A stretch of 33,058 nucleotides of DNA. Origin: Acidobacteriota bacterium (lineage in GTDB: Bacteria > Acidobacteriota > Vicinamibacteria > Vicinamibacterales > UBA2999). The number at the start of each line of letters is the position of its first letter. Positions within the stretch are counted from its first letter, which is position 1. Under the pieces are notes generated by a model. The model did not search any database and was not told where the DNA came from. It worked only from the letters and a program-made list of their open reading frames with translations. This document shows positions 8,021 through 15,637 of this stretch, in pieces. The stretch lies in the NCBI GenBank assembly GCA_003222635.1, contig QHWQ01000330.1, positions 1 through 33,058 on the forward strand, read 5' to 3'. Made by a program: the position numbers and the translations under genes.

Positions 8021-11000
8021 TCAGTACTCGATGGAGAGCTCTCCTGCGCGCGTACTCATGCGCAGCAGGACGAGACCGGAACGCGTCTCCTTGGATGCAT
8101 TCTTGCCGACCTTCTTGATCGTCGTGACGTTGGACTTCTTGTCGTACGACGCCTCGACCTGCACGCGATCCTTCCCCTTGTGCAGCTCGAATTTCTGATT
8201 CAACGACTTCAGCGAACCATCCTTGTTCGTCGACCATTCATACTTCTTGACGGCCCAATCCGGAATGATCAGCGGCTTCAGCTGGGAGCCCTGCCGGTAC
8301 TGGAAGGCGAGCACGTGCACGCGCGCCTCGTTGCCCGACTGGAGCACCTTCTCGATCAGCGTGACCTGATTCGGATTCTGAAACGGCGCCGGTTCCTGCA
8401 CCGGCGTGAACTCGTCGGTGAACCGGTAGACGTGGTATTCGGCGTTGCCGCCGTCCCAATCGTGATCGTCGTCATCGCAATCATCGCCGCCACCACCCCA
8501 CCGCACCGGGATCACGAGGATGGGCGCAAACGCTGACGTGGTGAGGCCGGGCAGATTGTCGGTGCCGTACACCTTGTTCGTGCAGAAATAGCCGACGGGA
8601 CGGCCCGCGATGGTCGTGGTACAGCGGCCGCCGAGCGCCGTCGCGTCGAGCCGGTTGAAGGCTTCCGGCGGCGTGTGGTCGAGACGCAGCACCGGTCTGC
8701 CCGGACCCGCGAGCGGCACGGCGTAGGACACGGCGTTGCCTGCGTTGTCGCGGACGGTGACGCTGCCGGCAACGACAGCGCCCTCTGCTGTGAGCACCAG
8801 GGTGCCTGTCGAGGGCGACTGCATCTGCAGCGTGTTCGGCGACGTGATCCCGCCCGCCGCTACGTGCGAAATGTCGTCGATCGCGGAAAACGGGATGGCG
8901 ACCGCGGTGTTGTCGCTGGTGAAGGCCGGAAGCCCCGGTTGCAGCGACGGGGGCTGCACATCGATGTGCAGCGTGACGCAGGTCACGATGCTGCAGTTGT
9001 TTTGATTCTGCTGCGCGACCACGCCGTTGCCGGCGCCGTCCTCGGCCCAGAAGGCGATGAGGATCGTCCCCTGCATCGGCGACAGATTGCGCGTCCACGT
9101 CAACGCCGCAGTCGGCCCGGTCCCGATCACGCCGCACATGCTCTGACTATTCGATCCGCCGCCGAAGATGCACGTACCCGCGATATCCGTCGGCTGCTGG
9201 CTGCCGGTGCTGAGCATCCACCAGTGCAGCTGCGTCACGCCAACGCCGCCGGCATTGTCGACGGCCGAAACGGTGAGCGTTGGAAACACGTTGTGCCAGC
9301 GCAACCCGTCGCCTGATGGTGCATGCGGCAGCGGATTCTGAATGGCGGTAACCGCCGGCGCGATGTTGTCCGCCACAATCTGAATTCCCGGCGCGGCAGG
9401 AACCAGCGCGTCGGCCGTCAGGGTGTGGTTGGCATCGTCTTTCGCCGCGACATGCACGGTGAAGCGAACCGTGCCGCGCGACGCACCGAGAAACACGACC
9501 TGCATGTTCCGCGTCTCATTCTCAGCCAGCTGCACGCCGGGTCCCGAGGCGGGATCGGAAGCGCTTGACGGTGAGGCGACGGCACTGTCCGGCGTCACCG
9601 TGGCGACGACGTCGTGGAGATTGCCGTCGCCGACGTTCTGCACCGGAACGGTCAGCACGATCTGCTCGCCGATGGCTGCCCGTCCCGGCTTGATCGTGCC
9701 AATTGCGATCTGGCCAAGGGCGATCGCCGCGGCCGACGGCTTTTCGATCGCGATTCCCGTGTCGAAATCCTGCAGCGAAGACGTCACCGTCACGCTGCCG
9801 GCTGACGCGGCCGCCGAGAGCAGCTTGAAGACGAGCGTCTTGGTGAATCCGGATCCATCGACGGCCCCACCGGTGACGGTGAAGTCGAACTCGTATTGCG
9901 CCGTATCTGCGCCGCCGGCGCCTTCGAGGAGGGTCGAAGACGAGGTCACGGGCGAGACCGTGCCCTGATAGGACGGCGTGATCGTCAGCGATGGGTTCGT
10001 GAGCGGCACACTGCCCCTGTTGCGGACGGTCGCGGTCACGTGCACGTGATTGTGCGCTGTATCCTGGACGATGAGCGGGCTGTGATCGCTGACCTCGATT
10101 GAATCGATGGCGATGCCGGAACGGGTCAGGTACTGAAGGCGCCACCCGCCGGACTCCGTGACGACGAGCCGTCCTCGGCTGATCGCCACGCCCGTCGGGC
10201 TGATGAACTGCAGTTCTCCGGGCACCGGGACGGGGCCCTGCTCGGTGCCGAACGCGTCCTCCAGTTCGTACGAGGTGGCATCCAGCGGTCTGAACACTTT
10301 GATCTGCGAGCGCCCCAGGTCGGCGACGTAAATCCGGCCTTCCTCGTCGACGGTGACACCGTCGGCGGCGCCCACGTCGCCAATCGCAGAGATGAACTGT
10401 CCCGTCGGGCTCAGCACCTGGATGCGGTCGTTGCCCGCGTCGGCGACGACGATGCGCCCGGCGGTCTGGGGGTTGTGCGAGCGGTCGAACTCGACATCTT
10501 CGGGAAGCGCGAACTCGCCCTGGCCCGAACCCGAACCTCCGATCACCGTCGCGGTGTAGGCATGGCCACCCGCCGGCGTAAATATCTGGAGGCGGTTGTT
10601 GTACTGTTCGTCAGCGACCACGATCTTCCCCGTTGCCGCGTCATAGCTGACGCCGCTCGGACCGTACATCTGGCCCGGTCCGGCGACCACGAAATCGTGC
10701 GTGGCGCCAAACGTCCCAATCGCGTACGCGTTGAAGCGCACGCCGCTGATCGAGCCTGCGGTGGTGAGAATGGCTCCGCTCGCGTCGTTGCGGGTCAACA
10801 CTTGAATGCGATCGTTCCACTGATCAGACACGACGAGCGTCGATCCATCGGGAGAGACGTCGATGCCCGCCGGGTTGTAGAAGCGGCCGAGCATCTGTTG
10901 CGGCTCGTTGGGACACGGTTCGAGTTCCGATGAACAGTCATCCCAACCGTCGAAGTTGATGCCCGTGACCGCATTGGAATAGACCCGGCCGTAGCTCCCC

Positions 11001-11497
11001 AGCGTCCACAGCACGCGTCCGGAATTGTCGAACGCGACGATGCGATTATTTTGCGTGTCGGTGGTGTAGACGTTGCCCGCGCTGTCGATCGCGCTTTGCT
11101 TTGGAAAGTTCAACGCGTAGATCGATCGGACGAAGAGATCGGCCTCGGCGGTCCAGCCGGGCGGAAGCGCCGGCAGCCACGTGATTCGGCGCGTCGCCGG
11201 CGTAATCGTCTGAATCGTCGCCGTGAACGGCTGGCGATGGATCCCGTCGGTTCCGTCGATCAAAACGGGGTCGCCGACATGCAGGCCGGTGATGGTCGCC
11301 AGCGCGGCGCCGGTGGCGGTTGGGGCGACTGGATTGCCGTTGACGACGTTGATAATTTGCGAGGAGAACGGCGTCTTGAAATCTTCGGCCCATTGATCCG
11401 CATCGGCTTTCGTCGAAACCGTGAAGGCGGATGAAAAGAGCGCGCACGCCACCGCGAGGCGTACGATGAGCGTCAAGCGGCGGGGAGGAATACCCAT
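8021..11497 (-). CDS. Large secreted NHL-repeat protein
   Basis: 1158 residues with a Sec signal peptide (basic MGIPPRR, hydrophobic LIVRLAVACALFSSAF, probable cleavage near residue 32). Residues about 115-465 hold about six NHL-type repeats (for example NRIVAFDNSGRVLWTLG, DRIQVLTR, NRLQIF, DRIQVLSPTGQF, SQIKVFRP), predicting a beta-propeller. Two CARDB-like beta-sandwich regions follow (about 470-580 and 600-700, with VHVTATVRNRGSVPLTNPSL and LTVPVQNVGDGNLHDV), then further Ig-like segments. Near residue 1005 is an Asp-rich patch, GGGGDDCDDDDHDWDGG, a possible cation-binding loop. There is no C-terminal sorting tag that I recognise. It stands alone between convergent operons with its own promoter. 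The function is unknown; cell-surface or matrix binding is a guess from the architecture. Confidence 0.85.
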   Translation of the reverse strand: MGIPPRRLTLIVRLAVACALFSSAFTVSTKADADQWAEDFKTPFSSQIINVVNGNPVAPTATGAALATITGLHVGDPVLIDGTDGIHRQPFTATIQTITPATRRITWLPALPPGWTAEADLFVRSIYALNFPKQSAIDSAGNVYTTDTQNNRIVAFDNSGRVLWTLGSYGRVYSNAVTGINFDGWDDCSSELEPCPNEPQQMLGRFYNPAGIDVSPDGSTLVVSDQWNDRIQVLTRNDASGAILTTAGSISGVRFNAYAIGTFGATHDFVVAGPGQMYGPSGVSYDAATGKIVVADEQYNNRLQIFTPAGGHAYTATVIGGSGSGQGEFALPEDVEFDRSHNPQTAGRIVVADAGNDRIQVLSPTGQFISAIGDVGAADGVTVDEEGRIYVADLGRSQIKVFRPLDATSYELEDAFGTEQGPVPVPGELQFISPTGVAISRGRLVVTESGGWRLQYLTRSGIAIDSIEVSDHSPLIVQDTAHNHVHVTATVRNRGSVPLTNPSLTITPSYQGTVSPVTSSSTLLEGAGGADTAQYEFDFTVTGGAVDGSGFTKTLVFKLLSAAASAGSVTVTSSLQDFDTGIAIEKPSAAAIALGQIAIGTIKPGRAAIGEQIVLTVPVQNVGDGNLHDVVATVTPDSAVASPSSASDPASGPGVQLAENETRNMQVVFLGASRGTVRFTVHVAAKDDANHTLTADALVPAAPGIQIVADNIAPAVTAIQNPLPHAPSGDGLRWHNVFPTLTVSAVDNAGGVGVTQLHWWMLSTGSQQPTDIAGTCIFGGGSNSQSMCGVIGTGPTAALTWTRNLSPMQGTILIAFWAEDGAGNGVVAQQNQNNCSIVTCVTLHIDVQPPSLQPGLPAFTSDNTAVAIPFSAIDDISHVAAGGITSPNTLQMQSPSTGTLVLTAEGAVVAGSVTVRDNAGNAVSYAVPLAGPGRPVLRLDHTPPEAFNRLDATALGGRCTTTIAGRPVGYFCTNKVYGTDNLPGLTTSAFAPILVIPVRWGGGGDDCDDDDHDWDGGNAEYHVYRFTDEFTPVQEPAPFQNPNQVTLIEKVLQSGNEARVHVLAFQYRQGSQLKPLIIPDWAVKKYEWSTNKDGSLKSLNQKFELHKGKDRVQVEASYDKKSNVTTIKKVGKNASKETRSGLVLLRMSTRAGELSIEY

Positions 11498-11542
11498 AAT
11501 GTCAGCGGATTACGTGTTCGTTTCTGACGGGCGGACGACTCC

Positions 11543-11571
11543 AAAGTACGCTCACGATTCTGATGTGTCAA
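11543..11571 (-). promoter_or_regulatory. Sigma-70-type promoter of the NHL-repeat gene
   Basis: Reading the minus strand: a consensus -35 TTGACA (11571-11566), a 17-base spacer and a -10 TACTTT (11548-11543). The predicted start near 11536 gives a leader of about 40 bases before the ATG at 11497. The -35 is perfect; the -10 keeps the key T, A and final T. Confidence 0.72.
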
Positions 11572-11605
11572 TGGCGATTGTCGTAATCGAAAAGCCCGCA
11601 AACCT

Positions 11606-12049
11606 TTGTGGCTCATTGTGATACACAGACGTGGGTTGCGGTTTGTGCTCCTCGGCATGGAAGTGCTCGCCATTGCACTGCAGGTCGAAATTGCGCTTCG
11701 GAGGCGGCCCCTCGAGCGTGTGTTTGCGGACGCCTCGCAGGCGCGTGCGCGGGGCCGGCTGGCCTCTGACATCGCTCCCGCCACGCTCGATCGCGCCATT
11801 CGGACCGCGTATCGAGTCCTGCCTTTCGAGCCCACCTGTCTCAAACATGCGCTGATTTTCTGTCGTGTCCGGCGCAGGCGGGGACTGTCGGCTGAACTCC
11901 GGATCGGCGTCCAGAAGGAGGACGGTGTGTTCGGCGCCCATGCATGGGTAGAGGACGGAGCCGGAAACGTGCTGACGGATCCGCTGGAGGGCTTCAGTCC
12001 GTTGCCGCTGCGACGCGCATCGACTCCAGACCAGCGAGCCAGCGACTGA
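11606..12049 (+). CDS. Lasso peptide biosynthesis B2 protein (transglutaminase-like leader protease)
   Basis: 147 residues, typical for stand-alone B2 proteins. The N-terminal amphipathic region is followed by the papain/transglutaminase-like catalytic motifs: Cys in EPTCLKHALIFCRVRR (about residue 74), His in VFGAHAWVEDG (about 112) and Asp in NVLTDPLEGFSPL. B2 cleaves the leader from a lasso precursor delivered by the B1 RRE protein. The start is uncertain: TTG 11606, GTG 11618 or ATG 11657 are possible and none has a strong ribosome site. It is the only plus-strand gene left of the cyclase and overlaps the cyclase 3' end by 56 bases in antisense, so it must be transcribed separately from the rest of the set. 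Confidence 0.85.
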   Translation: MWLIVIHRRGLRFVLLGMEVLAIALQVEIALRRRPLERVFADASQARARGRLASDIAPATLDRAIRTAYRVLPFEPTCLKHALIFCRVRRRRGLSAELRIGVQKEDGVFGAHAWVEDGAGNVLTDPLEGFSPLPLRRASTPDQRASD

Positions 12050-13649
12050 ACGTCACGAGGCGCAGCGCGGCCTCGGCCTGCATGGACGTGCTCGTCGGCA
12101 GCGCCCGCAGGTACGCTGACTCCGCGTAGGCGCCAAGACGCGGCGAGCGCATCACTGGCGGCAGTCCATCGCGCGCGATCTTCGCGTGCTCCGGTGATCC
12201 TGGCAGCGGCGTTTTCGGTCGGCGACGCACCTGCGGCGGAAGGTCGGCGGCAAACGCGTAGCGCAGGAGGTATTTCTCGCGGCACCACGGGATGACCGGC
12301 ACCGAGAGCAGAAACCGCAGAACTCTGAGGTCGAGAAACGGATGGCGCACGTCGAGCGCGACGCCTGTGTACGACGGATCCCACGAGTCGAACAGGTCCT
12401 GCCACAGCGGAAGCTGCAACGAGAAATACGCGGCGGGACGGGTTTGGTGCGGTGACGCCGCCGGACGCATGACGTCGCGCCACCGCTCTTCCAGGTGAAG
12501 CCGATCGACGAGGTCAGGCGAGATCCACGATGGAATGACCGGCTGCGCGCCATCGTTCGCGAGCCGCGATCGCGGATACGTCAACACCGCAGCGAGCGGA
12601 ACCCGGCGGCTGTGTCGGACAAACTCCGCACAATCAACGGCGAGCCGTCCGATCCGGCCGCCCCATAACAAGTATCGAACGTAGCTCGCCCATTCGTAGA
12701 GGAGCGCGTTGTCGGCCCCTTCACCGGTCAACGCAATGCGGCTATGGTCGGCGGCGTCATCCAGGCAGCGCGCCTGCGCGGACGCATCGATCGATGGCAC
12801 GAGCGGTTCGGGGGTGCGCTCGCGCCCGGCGTGACTCCAGCCCGCCGAATCCATCTCGTAAAACCGGCACTCGATTCCGAGGTGCGCGGCGGCAACAGTC
12901 GCGTATCTGCGCTCCTCGTCGGCAAGCAGCGATTCGTGGAGGAAACAGAAACCTCGAATCGAAGAGGATGCCGCGTGGCGCCGCGCCGTGGCGGCCACGG
13001 CCGTTGAATCGAGGCCGCCGCTGAAGAACACGCCCGCGCGTTCGCCACGGACACGATCCGCGACGGCGCGATCCAGTAGCTGGCGCAGCTCCGCGGCGTA
13101 GTCGGCGTCCTTCCGGTACACCGGCTCGTCAATCGGCAACTCCCAATACCGGTGAAGCCGGCATCCGCCGTCACGCGACCACGTCAGCGTGTGGGCCGGC
13201 GGTACCCGTCTGATATCGCGAAACGTCGTCGCGGCGGGATCCGTCTTGTGGCCGAACAGCAGAAAGTCCGCGACGGCGACATCGTCGAGCGCATCGGAGA
13301 TGGCCGGATGCTCGCGCAGCGCATCCACGCTGCGGCCGGCGAGCAGCCACGGCGCGCGATGCGCGTAGTAGAGCGGCTTGATGCCAAAGTGATCGCGCGC
13401 GCAGAAGAGACGGCGCGCGCGGCCGTCCCAGATGGCGAAGGCGAAGTCGCCAATGAGGTGCTCGACGCAGCGCACATCCCACTTCATGTACGCGTGCAAG
13501 ATCAGCTCTTCGTCGGACCGCGCTGACTCATGCGGGACGCCGAGTGCCGCGGCGAGCGTTTGGCGATCGTCAACTCTCGCATCCGCCGCGATCCACGTCC
13601 CGCCGTCCATCGGTGCGTCGGTGCGGAAGGCTGCAAAGATGCCGCTCAC
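11994..13649 (-). CDS. Asparagine-synthase-like lasso cyclase (C protein), N-terminal domain short
   Basis: 551 residues from GTG 13649, which overlaps the upstream stop as GTGA. The ATP-pyrophosphatase domain has the PPi loop in GVFFSGGLDSTAVAATA (about residue 210), and the C-terminus is rich in Arg and Trp as in lasso cyclases. These enzymes adenylate the Asp/Glu side chain and close the macrolactam ring. The N-terminus begins SGIF, so the catalytic Cys2 of true glutamine amidotransferases is Ser, as is common in lasso cyclases. The GATase-like domain looks about 50 residues short: FRTDAPMD runs straight into GGTWIAADARVDDR, without the usual intervening segment carrying the RGPD-like and HRM/L-like elements. 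That may be an in-frame deletion near 13.60 kb. Ordinary asparagine synthetase is less likely given the B1/B2 neighbours. Confidence 0.83.
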   Translation of the reverse strand: MSGIFAAFRTDAPMDGGTWIAADARVDDRQTLAAALGVPHESARSDEELILHAYMKWDVRCVEHLIGDFAFAIWDGRARRLFCARDHFGIKPLYYAHRAPWLLAGRSVDALREHPAISDALDDVAVADFLLFGHKTDPAATTFRDIRRVPPAHTLTWSRDGGCRLHRYWELPIDEPVYRKDADYAAELRQLLDRAVADRVRGERAGVFFSGGLDSTAVAATARRHAASSSIRGFCFLHESLLADEERRYATVAAAHLGIECRFYEMDSAGWSHAGRERTPEPLVPSIDASAQARCLDDAADHSRIALTGEGADNALLYEWASYVRYLLWGGRIGRLAVDCAEFVRHSRRVPLAAVLTYPRSRLANDGAQPVIPSWISPDLVDRLHLEERWRDVMRPAASPHQTRPAAYFSLQLPLWQDLFDSWDPSYTGVALDVRHPFLDLRVLRFLLSVPVIPWCREKYLLRYAFAADLPPQVRRRPKTPLPGSPEHAKIARDGLPPVMRSPRLGAYAESAYLRALPTSTSMQAEAALRLVTFSRWLAGLESMRVAAATD

Positions 13650-14578
13650 GGGCCGCTCCGCATGGCAAACCATTTCGGAATGCCGGAGGCGAGGCGCCGC
13701 ACGTACCACAGTGCCACCGACAGACGGGAGCCGGCGTTGTAGCGCCGCCGCATGTAGTCAGCCGGCGGGAATACATGTTCGGCGAGCAGCTTCATGCGCG
13801 TGCGTGCCGGAAGCGCGCGCAGATCCGACAGGAGACCGTCGACGAGCCGCTGACCGCTCGAGAGGTACACCGCTGACGGCTCCTTCGCCCCTTCCGCGCT
13901 GACGTCGAGGGCGCGCATCACGTCGGGCGGCACGGGCGAGTGGAACCAGTCGATGGTCAGGGAGAGCCCGCGTGCGCAGAGCGCAGTGACCCCTCCACGC
14001 CGCGCCGTCGCGATCGCGAGTGCCCAATCGTTGGTCGACAGCCGGCTGGCGAGCAGGTGGATGTCGTGGATCCACAGCAGCTCGTGGGAATCGCGATGGT
14101 GCGCCGCGCGGTGCAGACAGGCGAGCACGAGCGCATCGGCGTCTGCTGCGGCGCGTGCATGCGGGCCGAGCGCCGAAAGCGCGACCGCGCGCGCGGCAAT
14201 CTCGCCGTGCGAGAGGACCGCCGCGATGACCTGCCAGTTCGCGATCTGCCAGTGCAGATCGAGCGCGTGCTCGATGCCGAACTCGTCCGTGCGGCTGAGC
14301 GAGGCTTGCGACAACACGAGCGTGCCGGGCGTCGTCAGCGCCTGCCGATAGTTGACGTTCGCCAGCGCCGCCAGCGCGGCAGCGACCGCCGACGGCGAGA
14401 TCAGGATGTCGGTGTCGAGACGCGGCCGCAGCCAGGGCGACGGGTAGTGCGAGTGCGCCAGCGCACCCCCTTTGAAGACCACCGGCGACGCGCCTTCGAC
14501 CGCGGCGAGCGTGTCGATGACGGTTCGCAGCTCCCGCTCGCGCACCGCATCGATCGTCGCGCAGGCGTGCTCGTCCAC
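13646..14578 (-). CDS. Nucleotidyltransferase-family protein (lasso tailoring, PadeN-like)
   Basis: 310 residues from GTG 14578. VVFKGGALAHSHYPSPWLRPRLDTDILI shows the nucleotidyltransferase-fold pattern: a KGGAL loop followed by a D-x-D pair, as in the uncharacterised nucleotidyltransferase family found beside lasso cyclases and HPr-kinase-like genes (paeninodin PadeN). The predicted role is modification of the phosphorylated peptide or of the cluster product, but it is not proven for the family. The reading frame continues upstream of 14578 with ALLEAARAHRIDRLAARAL, a stretch that resembles the usual family N-terminus, yet that extension has no ATG, GTG or TTG. The true start has therefore probably been lost or is a rare codon. 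Its stop overlaps the cyclase start, indicating an operon. Confidence 0.72.
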   Translation of the reverse strand: MDEHACATIDAVRERELRTVIDTLAAVEGASPVVFKGGALAHSHYPSPWLRPRLDTDILISPSAVAAALAALANVNYRQALTTPGTLVLSQASLSRTDEFGIEHALDLHWQIANWQVIAAVLSHGEIAARAVALSALGPHARAAADADALVLACLHRAAHHRDSHELLWIHDIHLLASRLSTNDWALAIATARRGGVTALCARGLSLTIDWFHSPVPPDVMRALDVSAEGAKEPSAVYLSSGQRLVDGLLSDLRALPARTRMKLLAEHVFPPADYMRRRYNAGSRLSVALWYVRRLASGIPKWFAMRSGP

Positions 14579-14781
14579 GAGGTCTGCCGCGGCGCGGCCG
14601 AACCAGGTGAAGAGATCCTCTCCGCGCTCGCGCAGGGCACGCGCGGCAAGACGGTCGATGCGGTGCGCGCGGGCGGCCTCGAGCAGCGCAGCGCGTCGAT
14701 CCGCGGAAGGCGGTGATGCCGCACGTCCGCTGATTCGACGAGCATCATGCCATTGCGCTGCCGCGCTTCCTCGATGCGGAT
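14579..14781. other. Divergent start region lacking canonical start codons
   Basis: This 203-base gap between the divergent nucleotidyltransferase and oxygenase genes is GC-rich and looks coding on both strands. On the minus strand the nucleotidyltransferase frame stays open to a stop near 14813, with family-like residues to about 14700. On the plus strand the oxygenase frame is open from about 14735, with ALPRFLDADVLAYV resembling an oxygenase N-terminus. Neither extension has an ATG, GTG or TTG, and I see no promoter-like AT-rich segment between the two genes. A lost segment around 14.71-14.75 kb would explain all of this. Confidence 0.5.
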
Positions 14782-15348
14782 GTGCTCGCCTATGTCCAAT
14801 CCTGCCTCCGCGACGCGACCTTCACCGATCGCGATGACGACGTCGCGCGCGAAGCGTGCATGGCCGACAACACGATGCTCGCCATGATGTCCCTGATCAG
14901 CAACGACGGACGCCTGTTCGACGTCATCCGCCGCATCACCGGCTGTGCGCCCATCGGCTATTTCACCGGCCGCGTCTACGCACTGCACGCCGACGCCGGC
15001 CATTACGACCGCTGGCATTCCGATAGTTCCGATGATCGGCGTATCGGCATGAGCATCAACCTGAGCGAGAGAGAGTTCCAGGGCGGCGTGTTCCAGATCC
15101 GGCGTGCCGCGGCGGAGGCCGCCCACTGGTCGATCGCCAACACCGGCCCGGGCGACGCCATCCTGTTCCGCATCAGTGACGATTTACGTCATCGCGTCAC
15201 GGCGGTCGTCGGTCCGGCTCCGCGCGTGGCGTACGCGGGCTGGTTCCAGGGCGGCATGGATCTGCTCACGTTCCTGAAGAAAAGCGCGGATCGGACCGAA
15301 AATACCAATGATTCTATGCAGTATACTGATCCTGCCGCCACCACATGA
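14782..15348 (+). CDS. 2OG-Fe(II) oxygenase, first of two in the lasso gene set
   Basis: 188 residues from GTG 14782. The double-stranded beta-helix core has the iron ligands His and Asp in YDRWHSDSSDDRR (about residues 79-81), the distal His in DDLRHRVTAVVG (about 138) and the 2-oxoglutarate-binding Arg in APRVAYAGWF. The expected reaction is hydroxylation or another oxidation of a peptide or small molecule, using 2-oxoglutarate and O2. In this locus the likely substrate is the lasso peptide. The C-terminal 20 residues (NTNDSMQYTDPAATT) come from unusually AT-rich DNA and may be non-native tail. The stop overlaps the B1 start as ATGA, so the two are translationally coupled. The true N-terminus may lie upstream. 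Confidence 0.8.
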   Translation: MLAYVQSCLRDATFTDRDDDVAREACMADNTMLAMMSLISNDGRLFDVIRRITGCAPIGYFTGRVYALHADAGHYDRWHSDSSDDRRIGMSINLSEREFQGGVFQIRRAAAEAAHWSIANTGPGDAILFRISDDLRHRVTAVVGPAPRVAYAGWFQGGMDLLTFLKKSADRTENTNDSMQYTDPAATT

Positions 15349-15635
15349 CAGCCGTGTCCATCGACGATCGGCTGGCGCCGAGCGACCAGGTCGTCATCCG
15401 CGAATTGGCCGGTGAGAGCGTCATCCTCGACCTGAAGAGCGGAGTGTACTTCGGGCTCAACGGCATCGGCACGCACGTCTGGACGCTCGTGGCGCAGGGC
15501 GGCTCGTTGCGCGACGTGAACGCGGCGCTCGGCGCCGAATTCGACGCCCCTGCGGGCGTGATCGAACGGGAAGTGCTCCGCTTTGCCGGCGAGCTCTGTG
15601 CGCACGGCCTCTGCCGTGTTGCTGAACCGAGGTGA
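15345..15635 (+). CDS. PqqD-like RRE protein (lasso B1)
   Basis: 96 residues, PqqD family: VILDLKSGVYFGLNGIGTHVW followed by a helical segment ending LCAHGLCRV. In split B1/B2 lasso systems this RiPP recognition element binds the precursor leader, mainly through Tyr, Pro and Leu of a YxxPxL motif, and presents it to the B2 protease. The ATG at 15345 overlaps the previous stop by 4 bases and its own TGA overlaps the next gene's ribosome-binding region (GAGGTGA). The frame is intact and the length normal. The cognate leader may be the motif encoded 60-100 bases downstream in the kinase gene. Confidence 0.87.
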   Translation: MTAVSIDDRLAPSDQVVIRELAGESVILDLKSGVYFGLNGIGTHVWTLVAQGGSLRDVNAALGAEFDAPAGVIEREVLRFAGELCAHGLCRVAEPR

Positions 15636-15637
15636 CG

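Noticed and set aside
11498-11605. Short precursor peptide gene between the NHL-repeat gene and B2
   Set aside because: All frames were read; none gives a leader-like YxxPxL motif or a Gly-led core.
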